From JAZGDL01 sp036477795 (GTDB taxonomy: Bacteria > Planctomycetota > Phycisphaerae > UBA1845), in the NCBI GenBank assembly GCA_036477795.1, contig JAZGDL010000203.1, positions 1 to 6,944 on the forward strand: a stretch of DNA of 6,944 nucleotides, given 5' to 3'. Below, in pieces: positions 1-5,002 of this stretch (the stretch's first letter is position 1; every line of letters starts with the position of its first letter). Under the pieces are notes generated by a model. The model did not search any database, was not told the DNA's origin, and saw nothing but the letters and a program-made list of their open reading frames with translations. A program made the position numbers and the translations under genes.

Positions 1-134
1 GATGCGATAAGGTTGATGGTCCCGCCCAGGCCGTTGGCGATGCGGGCCGCGTGGCGCTGGCCCAACATCGGAAGGCGGGCACCCAATCCGACCGCGAAAC
101 CGCAAAGACCATAGCATACCGAACATAGGATCAG
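1..134 (-). other. In-frame continuation of the ABC permease beyond a TGA codon
   Basis: Read on the minus strand in the same frame as the permease, the 44 codons after the TGA at 135-137 contain no stop up to the window edge. They encode a hydrophobic stretch (LILCSVCYGLCGF), then AVGLGARLP and a segment ending NGLGGTINLIA. A last membrane helix followed by a GLGA-R-P turn and a GxGGT-N-L motif is what I recall from C-terminal regions of the putative ABC exporter family, so this looks like genuine coding sequence of the same protein rather than spacer. It may be the severed tail of a pseudogene, the read-through extension of a leaky stop, or the result of one wrong base. The true gene end lies outside the window. 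Confidence 0.65.
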
Positions 135-1514
135 TCAGTGCACCATCGTCGCGATAGGGCCGATACCCAGGATATAGGACGCCAGCAGCGTGACACACGA
201 TGCCACCGACAGCGTCACCACCATGGCGAAGCTGAACTTGGCCACCAGTATCCACGAACGCGACATGGGCAGCAGGCCCACCAGCCAGAGCTGATGCCCT
301 TCCAGCGAAACCATGGGAAATACAAAACGGCTGGTGAACGTCGCCAAGATGAAGCTGATCGCGGTAAGGTTCAAGAACGGCACAATGGCCGACCACCTGC
401 TGGGCCCCTCCTGGATTGTGAGACGGGGCGTGTGCAAGAGATACAGGGCCATCAGGCCGAAAAGAATGGCCAGTTGCGACCACTGCAGGGGATCACGCAC
501 GAAGGTGCGCATGTCCTTGGCTGCGATCAGTCGCGCCGGCTTGGGCAAAAAGAAGAACATGCCCCCGGCCACGCCGCCGGAAGCCTCGACCGCCACGCGA
601 CCCGGCGTGCCGAGCGAAATGCTGGCCCGGTCGTAGGCGGCCACGAAGCCTCGGGCCACCAGGTGAACCGCCAGCCAACTCAAGAAAAGCGCGTTGGCAA
701 CCAGAACCACCAGATAGCGCACGGAATCGCCGTGCCGCCCGTCAATCACCGCTTCGATGCCGCGCGTCACCCACGTGCTGGGCAGCACCACGGCCTCGAT
801 CAGCGACATCCGCACGAAAAAACCGTCCAGCCACTCATCGCCGATCAGGCGCAGAGCACGAACGCTGCGCAGGCTCCACAACACCGCGAAAAGCAACACC
901 GCCAAGGCGCAGTACACCATTACGCGTCGGGCCGTGCGCGGGAGATACCGCCCCACGCACCAGGCCAGCAACAGCCCGATCGATCCGGGTATTGGAATGA
1001 AGGCCATGAAATAGAGAACAAACAAAGGGTAAAAGGCCCACCCCTTACCATGCACCTGAGCGATAGCCAACATCAGCGGCGTGCCCAACAGCAGCAGCGA
1101 CCAGCTGGAAAAGAACAGGCTCTCGGCGTACATCAAGCCCACCGTGCTGCGCAAACGCAGCGGCGAACTTAGCAGATAGGCCGCTTCCTGCTGCGCGAAC
1201 ATGCTTCCGTATGCAAGAATTGCGTTCGATATGGTCAACAGAACCAACAAAGCCACGAAGAAGAAATTGAACAGCAGAGGGATGGCGATGACCGATTGCA
1301 GCCGGTCTCCCGCAAAATACTCGAACACCCGCCAGAACAACTCGTATAGCGCGAACCAGATCAATACGATGAAGCCGCAGGTGGCAAACACCTTGACCGG
1401 CGTTTCGACAACGACTTCGCGCACATGGTTGACCATGGCCCGGAACCGTATGCGCACCAGCAACCCCACGCCGGCGGGATCAAACCCATACTCACAGTTC
1501 AACGGTTTCATCAT
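135..1514 (-). CDS. ABC exporter permease, possibly cut short by an in-frame TGA
   Basis: This is a polytopic inner-membrane protein, probably the transmembrane partner of the ATPase encoded just upstream; the substrate is unknown. The 459 residues have a soluble N-terminus (1-40) and hydrophobic segments near 43-60, 76-102, 134-154, 160-188, 197-216, 266-288, 345-361, 376-396 and 421-449. Between them are motifs I associate with the putative ABC exporter family (Pfam ABC_export): KDMRTFVRDPLQWSQ at 333-347 and SLEGHQLWL...LLPMSRSWILVAKF at 403-427. The start ATG (1514) lies inside the last codons of the ATPase gene, a 23-nt overlap with only a weak Shine-Dalgarno (GGCGGCG), which suggests translational coupling. 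The frame stops at TGA (135-137), yet homologous-looking sequence continues in frame to base 1. The 459-residue product would lack its last membrane segment and tail. A nonsense mutation, a sequence error or stop read-through are all possible. Confidence 0.8.
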   Translation of the reverse strand: MMKPLNCEYGFDPAGVGLLVRIRFRAMVNHVREVVVETPVKVFATCGFIVLIWFALYELFWRVFEYFAGDRLQSVIAIPLLFNFFFVALLVLLTISNAILAYGSMFAQQEAAYLLSSPLRLRSTVGLMYAESLFFSSWSLLLLGTPLMLAIAQVHGKGWAFYPLFVLYFMAFIPIPGSIGLLLAWCVGRYLPRTARRVMVYCALAVLLFAVLWSLRSVRALRLIGDEWLDGFFVRMSLIEAVVLPSTWVTRGIEAVIDGRHGDSVRYLVVLVANALFLSWLAVHLVARGFVAAYDRASISLGTPGRVAVEASGGVAGGMFFFLPKPARLIAAKDMRTFVRDPLQWSQLAILFGLMALYLLHTPRLTIQEGPSRWSAIVPFLNLTAISFILATFTSRFVFPMVSLEGHQLWLVGLLPMSRSWILVAKFSFAMVVTLSVASCVTLLASYILGIGPIATMVH

Positions 1515-2241
1515 CGCCGCCGGTCAGTTCCAGGAAGATAGTTTCGAGCGAATGCTGTTGGGTGGCCCGGGCCCGCAGCTCCTCCAGCGTTCCTACGGCG
1601 ATCAGTTCACCCTGGTGTATGATGCCGATGCGGTCAGCCACCGCCTCCGCCACCTCCAGCGTGTGCGTGCTCATGAATACCGTGCCGCCCGACCTGGTGA
1701 TCTCGACAAACAGGTCCTTGACCGTGCGGACCGTGCGCGGATCCAGCCCTACCATGGGCTCGTCGATTACCAGCACTCGCGGGCGATGCAACAAGGCCGC
1801 CGCCAGCACTACGCGCTGCTTCATGCCGTGCGAGTAGCTCTGGGTCAACTGATCCAGAAACTCGCCCATGTCCAGACGATGGATCAGCATGGCCAGCATC
1901 TCGTCGCGCGTGGCCGTATCAATGCCGTACATCTCCGCCACGAAGTGGAGAAACTCGCGTCCGCTGAGCTTGTCGTATAGAAACGGTTGATCGGGCACGT
2001 ACGCGAGCTGGGCCTTAGCCAGCAAGCCATCTGTCCCCATGGGATGCCCGCACACCGTGATGGACCCCTCGTGCGGCGTCAGCAGCCCGGCGATCATCTT
2101 GATGGTGGTGGTCTTGCCCGCGCCGTTGGGGCCCAGGAACGCGAACAGCTCGCCCTCAGCCACCCGCAACGAAATCCCGTTGACCGCGATCTTGTCCCCG
2201 TATCGCTTCAATACCGATTCAAACTGAATCGCATCCACCAT
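1492..2241 (-). CDS. ABC transporter ATP-binding protein, EcsA-like
   Basis: This is a cytoplasmic nucleotide-binding subunit that would hydrolyse ATP to drive the membrane protein encoded immediately downstream. Its 249 residues are the usual length for a single ABC domain. Visible motifs in order: Walker A GPNGAGKTT at 37-45 (Lys43), a Q-loop region YVPDQPFLYDKLSG at 81-94, a signature SYSHGMKQR at 135-143 in place of LSGGQ, Walker B VLVIDEP at 156-162 (Asp160, Glu161), D-loop GLDP at 165-168 and H-loop His193. The Asp after YVP at the usual Q-loop Gln position, together with the SHGM signature, is typical of the EcsA/YhaQ-type subgroup of ABC-2-like exporters, so it should still be active. 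The start ATG at 2241 has only a weak purine stretch (GAAAG) ahead of it. It is the first gene of a two-gene minus-strand operon, and its 3' end overlaps the permease start by 23 nt. Confidence 0.93.
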   Translation of the reverse strand: MVDAIQFESVLKRYGDKIAVNGISLRVAEGELFAFLGPNGAGKTTTIKMIAGLLTPHEGSITVCGHPMGTDGLLAKAQLAYVPDQPFLYDKLSGREFLHFVAEMYGIDTATRDEMLAMLIHRLDMGEFLDQLTQSYSHGMKQRVVLAAALLHRPRVLVIDEPMVGLDPRTVRTVKDLFVEITRSGGTVFMSTHTLEVAEAVADRIGIIHQGELIAVGTLEELRARATQQHSLETIFLELTGGDDETVEL

Positions 2242-2388
2242 GAGATTCTTTCACACAACGCTCATGTGCCGGCCAAGAGGTCACAACCACCTTCGTCCAG
2301 CCGACACTGTTGGTCTTCTTCAATCATACGCCGACCGTGCTGCCGACGCGACCAGTGCTCCGTCACCGTTCGATTGACCGGTTAACCG
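2242..2388. other. Spacer upstream of the ABC operon
   Basis: There is no credible gene here. On the minus strand a TATGAT hexamer (plus-strand 2323-2328, one mismatch to TATAAT) sits about 80 nt upstream of the ATPase start and could be its -10 box, but no good -35 box lies 16-18 nt further upstream, so the promoter is tentative. A 10-bp palindrome CGGTTAACCG at 2379-2388 directly abuts the 58-nt repeat that begins at 2389. Confidence 0.35.
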
Positions 2389-2446
2389 CGGCAGTGACTT
2401 TGTCGTTTGGCAGACGCCCGAAGCGTAATCTCCGCTCCCTCATTCC
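2389..2446 (+). repeat. 58-nt dispersed repeat, left copy
   Basis: The sequence from CGGCAGTGACTTTGTCG to CTCCCTCATTCC recurs in inverse orientation at 3721-3778. Hand alignment gives 52 of 58 identical positions with no gaps, and the first 23 positions match exactly. Weaker similarity extends about 7 nt to the left. A hairpin element follows 22 nt to the right (2469-2492), introduced by CCGCTGG in both copies. The substitutions do not follow codon positions and neither copy sits in a credible gene, so this is a non-coding repeat. Confidence 0.85.
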
Positions 2447-2468
2447 ATACTCCAACCCACAGTCCGCT

Positions 2469-2492
2469 GGTGCGAGAATCCTTTCTCGCACC
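2469..2492 (+). repeat. Perfect 10-bp hairpin repeat, copy 1
   Basis: Arms GGTGCGAGAA and TTCTCGCACC pair perfectly around a 4-nt loop TCCT. A 29-nt stretch that includes it (2466-2494) is identical to 3566-3594. No T-run follows on either strand, so it is not a standard Rho-independent terminator. It resembles a REP-type element or the structured end of a larger repeat. Confidence 0.85.
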
Positions 2493-2542
2493 CCTGCGTC
2501 GTAGGGAAAGGGAAGCGGTGAGGCTAGGCGCCCGAGGCCAGA

Positions 2543-2589
2543 TCGGGAGGGCGAGGCTTCTGTCGGGAGGGCGAGGCTCCGGCCGAGCC
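2543..2589 (+). repeat. 20-nt tandem duplication with a GGCTC/GAGCC palindrome
   Basis: Two adjacent 20-nt units (2543-2562 and 2563-2582) share TCGGGAGGGCGAGGCT and differ only in the last bases. The second runs into a small palindrome, GGCTC (2575-2579) and GAGCC (2585-2589) around a 5-nt loop. GGGAGGGCGAGGCTCC-type units are a style of intergenic repeat I recall from planctomycete and verrucomicrobial genomes; they yield spurious reading frames such as GSAGASPSRQ on the opposite strand. It ends about 40 nt before the promoter of the small Cys/His gene. Confidence 0.7.
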
Positions 2590-2630
2590 GAGAGCAGCAG
2601 TGGGGAGTATTCCGTCATGAGTGCCGGTGT

Positions 2631-2658
2631 TTGGCGCGCCTCGTGAAGTTGCTATAAT
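2631..2658 (+). promoter_or_regulatory. Sigma70-type promoter for the small Cys/His gene
   Basis: The -10 box is a perfect TATAAT (2653-2658), preceded by TG and one base (2650-2652), giving an extended -10. The -35 box is TTGGCG (2631-2636, four of six matches) with 16-nt spacing. Transcription would start near 2665 and leave a leader of roughly 88 nt before the ATG at 2753. This is the best promoter in the window. Confidence 0.7.
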
Positions 2659-2752
2659 CGTCCAACCCGTTCGGCTGGAGGCGAGCGTACTACTGGTCGT
2701 CTGCGGCCTTTTACAACAGGGGATGAACGATCCGCAACAAGGAGTTCGATTG

Positions 2753-2926
2753 ATGCTCATTCGCTTTGAATGCCCCGCCTGCAACGGCACCCACATATTC
2801 GACATGCCCGAGACGACCATCCACATGACCTGCGCGACGACCGGCCGCGTGCTTGAAGTGCGCGTCACCGCCGGCGGCGATGTCCGCTGCAAGGTACTGA
2901 ACGAAGAGAATACCCGGATAATCTGA
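2753..2926 (+). CDS. Small 57-residue Cys/His protein, possible zinc-binding
   Basis: I do not recognise a named family. The protein begins MLIRFECPACNGTH and has a CPAC knuckle (Cys7, Cys10), then His24-x-x-Cys27 where a zinc ribbon would normally carry its second CxxC, and a final Cys46. The segment after Cys27 (TGRVLEVRV) has the short beta-strand look of small zinc ribbons. A C-C-H-C metal site is therefore plausible but inferred. No signal peptide or membrane helix is seen. ATG at 2753 is chosen because AAGGAG (2739-2744) lies 8 nt ahead; an in-frame GTG at 2621 would lie upstream of the promoter and lacks a ribosome site. The gene stands alone with its own promoter and converges on ptsN with a 67-nt gap in which I see no clear terminator. 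Function is unknown. Confidence 0.75.
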   Translation: MLIRFECPACNGTHIFDMPETTIHMTCATTGRVLEVRVTAGGDVRCKVLNEENTRII

Positions 2927-2993
2927 CTCCTCGACGACAGGTCCTTGACAGCTTCCCCAGGTGGTCGCCCGGCAAGGTCAAGACGTTGGTGCC

Positions 2994-3449
2994 CTATTGT
3001 TCGTGCTCGCACACGACATCCCAGAGTGCTCCGGCACTGTCCGCAGCTTTGACCCCCTGGCGAAAAGACTCCATCATCATCAATCGTGAGATGCGGGCCA
3101 GGGCCTGGATGTGCGGGCCGGTCTTTTGCGGCGGGCTGGCCAGCAGGACGACAATCTCCACCGGCTTACCGTCCTTGCTGTCGAAGTCCAGCGGTTCAGC
3201 CGGTTTGCCCAGGGCCATCACCAGCCGGTCACAGCCGGATGACTTGCCGTGCGGAACGGCCAGCCCCTGCCCTATGCCCGTCGAGGCGGTTCGTTCCCGG
3301 TCCAGGATAGCCTGCAAGACAAGATCGCGATCGGCGAGCAGGCCCTGGTCGGCCAGCACATCGACCAGTTCCGTGATTGTCCCGGTCTTGTCGGCAGCTT
3401 CAAGCGGCACGCGGATACAGTTCGCGGTAAGTATGTCGGTCAGCTTCAT
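2994..3449 (-). CDS. ptsN: PTS EIIA domain protein, PtsN/fructose type
   Basis: This is a cytoplasmic phosphocarrier of the PTS IIA (nitrogen/fructose-mannitol) family, which accepts phosphate on a histidine from an HPr-like protein. PtsN members mainly regulate (potassium, nitrogen and envelope stress control) rather than transport sugar. The 151 residues match the single-domain PtsN length. It opens MKLTDILTANCIRVPL, has the phosphorylation motif GIGQGLAVPHGK at 58-69 with His67 as the likely acceptor, and a second conserved histidine, His113, in TGPHIQALARISRL. No IIB or IIC domain is fused, and no enzyme I or HPr gene is in the window. ATG at 3449 is preceded by AGGA 10 nt upstream. The gene is monocistronic here. 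The symbol is by family resemblance; a sugar-specific IIA remains possible. Confidence 0.9.
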   Translation of the reverse strand: MKLTDILTANCIRVPLEAADKTGTITELVDVLADQGLLADRDLVLQAILDRERTASTGIGQGLAVPHGKSSGCDRLVMALGKPAEPLDFDSKDGKPVEIVVLLASPPQKTGPHIQALARISRLMMMESFRQGVKAADSAGALWDVVCEHEQ

Positions 3450-3483
3450 CGAATCGGATTCCTGCTACTTGAGCAAAGCCACT

Positions 3484-3511
3484 AGTGTACTGCTACGGCC
3501 TTGATAATCAA
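3484..3511 (-). promoter_or_regulatory. Tentative ptsN promoter with overlapping dyad
   Basis: On the minus strand, TTGATT (plus 3506-3511) and TACACT (plus 3484-3489) are separated by 16 nt, each four of six matches to the sigma70 boxes. The -35 lies in the dyad TTGAT-n-ATCAA (3501-3511), which could be an operator. The leader to the ptsN ATG would be about 30 nt. Consensus matches are modest. Confidence 0.35.
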
Positions 3512-3568
3512 ATCGTTCGTGGGGCACTCTTGGATGGCGGTCGCCTGGCCCGGGACTGAGGGGTGGCT

Positions 3569-3592
3569 GGTGCGAGAATCCTTTCTCGCACC
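3569..3592 (+). repeat. Perfect 10-bp hairpin repeat, copy 2
   Basis: Identical to the hairpin at 2469-2492 in arms, loop (TCCT) and orientation; the two start exactly 1100 nt apart and share 29 identical bases (3566-3594). There is no flanking T-run. Unlike copy 1 it has no 58-nt unit immediately to its left, so the hairpin can occur apart from that unit. Confidence 0.85.
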
Positions 3593-3634
3593 CCCGCTGC
3601 CGGGAACCTCTTCGGGCCTTTGTGCGGTCTTCCA

Positions 3635-3657
3635 CCCGGCGATACGATTTAGCCGGG
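3635..3657. repeat. 6-bp GC hairpin
   Basis: CCCGGC (3635-3640) and GCCGGG (3652-3657) pair across an 11-nt loop. Its right arm shares two bases with the next hairpin (3656-3679), so the two cannot both be fully formed. It may be part of the same structured repeat; alone it is weak. Confidence 0.45.
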
Positions 3658-3679
3658 ACCGAGAAGGGATTCTCGGTCC
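3656..3679 (-). repeat. Perfect 10-bp hairpin repeat, variant copy
   Basis: Arms GGACCGAGAA and TTCTCGGTCC pair around loop GGGA. Read on the minus strand the loop is TCCC, matching the TCCT loop of copies 1 and 2 with one change. The stem differs from theirs at positions 3 and 4 (TG to AC) and at the paired positions of the other arm (CA to GT), so pairing is preserved. It lies 41 nt inside the inverted 58-nt repeat, mirroring copy 1 beside the left repeat. Confidence 0.8.
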
Positions 3680-3720
3680 AGCGGTCAGTTTTAGCAGATG
3701 CTATATTTGGGACACCATGG

Positions 3721-3778
3721 GGGATGAGGGAGCGGCGATTACGGTTCCAGCGTCCGCCAAACGACAAAGTCACTGCCG
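3721..3778 (-). repeat. 58-nt dispersed repeat, right inverted copy
   Basis: This is the reverse complement of 2389-2446 with six mismatches and no gaps. Its inner side leads, through CCGCTGG on the minus strand, into the variant hairpin at 3656-3679. The two copies point inward and enclose the small Cys/His gene and ptsN. I found no obvious direct repeat flanking the pair. Confidence 0.85.
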
Positions 3779-3904
3779 GCGTCAACTCGGCTTGGTTGAG
3801 GGTCTCGCAAGGAAGACGGGAAGGGGCCGTATCGTCGTCGAAGTGCGTTGGCCCAGCATCGGAACGGTCTTTACGGCCACGCCTCGGTGTGACCCACAAC
3901 GGCG

Positions 3905-4783
3905 CTAAGCAGGCACCTCGCGAAGACGTTCGCCCAGCGTGCTGACGATTCTGTCGAGGCGGCGCGGGTCCATCCGCAGTTGGCTCATGGCCGGTTCGAG
4001 GTGCAGCATGTCGGTATCGCCGTCGTAAGACATGATGCCGGCCTTGCGCACCAACTGGGCAGCCACGTGAATTATGCAGGCGATCCGGCGGAAGTCGAGT
4101 TCCGCCGCCAGCGGATCGTGATGAAACTCCACCGCGTTGGCCAACTCAGGAGGCAGATTCCAGTGCCGGGCCAGGCGCCCGCCGATATCGGCATGGTCGA
4201 TGCCGATGAGACGCCGTTCGTGCACCACCAACGGAATGCCCGACTTGATGGAGGCGTTGACCGAAGCGGCGAACGCTTTGGACGACTGCTTGGCCTGCAC
4301 CAGCGTGCCGATGTCGTGAATCAAACCGGCTACGAACGCCTCGGCTGATAACTTCCTCCGGGCAACGGATGACAGACTCTGACACTCTCTGACGATCGTG
4401 TCGGTAGCAAAGGCCACCGATATGCTGTAACGCCAGGGCGTGCCAGGCGTGATACCCGGGGCGTCGACCTTGATCGATCGAAAGGCAGCTTCGACGGAGG
4501 TGGCGGCAGCCAGGTTGGCTACGGTCACTCGCCCCAGCATGGTGATGGCCCGTTCGATCCGGGAAATGCGCTGGCTCATCCCATATAGGGCGGAGTTGGC
4601 CAACTTCAGCGTTCGCATGGCCATGCTGGGATCGGCGTCGATCACCTGCTGTAACTGCTCGTTGGTGGCCTCCTCGTCAGCGGCCAACTGCATCAGGCGG
4701 ACCGCTGTCTCCGGACGTACGCCGACGGCCTGATCGGCCGCTTCGATGTCAAATGGCTTCACCGCAGGCTGAACCGCCGTCAT
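3905..4783 (-). CDS. HDOD domain signalling protein
   Basis: HDOD is an HD-superfamily domain found in bacterial signal-transduction proteins; most members are thought to act through protein contacts rather than phosphohydrolase catalysis. The 292 residues are essentially one HDOD domain. Visible features: a helical N-terminus with DPSMAMRTLKLANSALYG at 51-68, ITMLGRVTVANLA at 80-92, WRYS at 117-120, the HD pair in GLIHDIGTLV at 153-162 (His156, Asp157), HERRLIGIDHADIGGRLARHW at 188-208, and HH at 221-222. Family members usually read WxHS where this has WRYS, so the first metal-ligand His appears replaced by Tyr119. No response-receiver, GGDEF or PAS domain is attached and no membrane helix is seen. 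ATG at 4783 is preceded by AGGAAGAGG with about 8 nt spacing. It is divergent from uvrB across 219 bp. Confidence 0.9.
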   Translation of the reverse strand: MTAVQPAVKPFDIEAADQAVGVRPETAVRLMQLAADEEATNEQLQQVIDADPSMAMRTLKLANSALYGMSQRISRIERAITMLGRVTVANLAAATSVEAAFRSIKVDAPGITPGTPWRYSISVAFATDTIVRECQSLSSVARRKLSAEAFVAGLIHDIGTLVQAKQSSKAFAASVNASIKSGIPLVVHERRLIGIDHADIGGRLARHWNLPPELANAVEFHHDPLAAELDFRRIACIIHVAAQLVRKAGIMSYDGDTDMLHLEPAMSQLRMDPRRLDRIVSTLGERLREVPA

Positions 4784-5002
4784 CCACGTATCCTCTTCCT
4801 GTTTGATTCAAAGACTACGATCGCAGTGTTGCCCTACGTATCGGTTAACAAAGCGGTGTGATTGTGTCGCGTGAGCGCCGCCACGTCCGGTAAGTGGTGC
4901 CTGGCGCCGCGTCGACGCCCGAACTGCGGGTTGGCTTGGAGGCATATCGACGTTATCGTAAACGGAAAGGGCGCTACAGCAGTTTTGTCATGGAGCGGCG
5001 AC
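4784..5002. other. Divergent intergenic region, HDOD gene and uvrB
   Basis: It must hold promoters for both flanking genes. I see a tentative uvrB promoter (4931-4959), an imperfect palindrome around CGATCG (4815-4826) close to the HDOD start, and GTTAAC at 4844-4849. I cannot point to a clear HDOD promoter or to a recognisable LexA box. No credible gene is present. Confidence 0.5.
4931..4959 (+). promoter_or_regulatory. Tentative uvrB promoter
   Basis: TTGGCT (4931-4936) and TATCGT (4954-4959) are separated by 17 nt, each four of six matches to sigma70 boxes. The predicted start near 4966 would leave a leader of about 37 nt. A loose dyad CGTT/AACG (4951-4964) overlaps the -10. Confidence 0.3.

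Larger units (their letters stand above)
3450..3904. other. Repeat-rich spacer between the ptsN start and the HDOD gene end
   Basis: This 455-bp stretch has no credible gene. It contains a possible ptsN promoter (3484-3511), three hairpins (3569-3592, 3635-3657, 3656-3679) and the inverted copy of the 58-nt repeat (3721-3778). A TGCTATATT extended -10-like sequence (3699-3707, plus) has no -35 partner. In 3779-3904 I see nothing definable, including no clear terminator for the HDOD gene. Confidence 0.6.

Noticed and set aside
135..137. Genome-wide recoding of TGA as an amino acid
   Set aside because: TGA ends the ATPase frame at 1492-1494, with another TGA four codons later, and ends the small gene at 2924-2926, so TGA works as a stop here.
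138..1172. 344-codon plus-strand open frame opposite the permease
   Set aside because: Very rich in His, Gln and Arg with no domain or hydrophobic pattern. It is the antisense shadow of a GC-rich membrane-protein gene whose own frame carries clear family motifs.
1201..1980. 259-codon plus-strand frame across the permease start and the ATPase
   Set aside because: It lies opposite two recognisable genes, spans their overlap, has no ribosome site and no family resemblance.
2469..2492. Rho-independent terminator
   Set aside because: The stem is strong but no T-run follows on either strand, and the same element occurs where no gene ends.
2382..2646. Overlapping small frames on both strands containing RESFLAP- or KDSRTSG-like peptides
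   Set aside because: They are translations of the 58-nt repeat, the hairpin and the tandem units. The same peptides recur at 3465-3908 only because the DNA repeats do.
2944..2982. CTTGAC/GTCAAG inverted pair between the small gene and ptsN as a bidirectional terminator
   Set aside because: Only 6 bp with a 27-nt loop and no T-run; too weak to call.
2469..3679. CRISPR array
   Set aside because: The repeats are irregularly spaced, in both orientations and separated by genes. No spacer pattern and no cas gene is present.
3465..3908. 144-codon minus and 135-codon plus frames in the spacer before the HDOD gene
   Set aside because: Both run through hairpins and the inverted repeat, lack ribosome sites and domains, and are best explained as repeat DNA.
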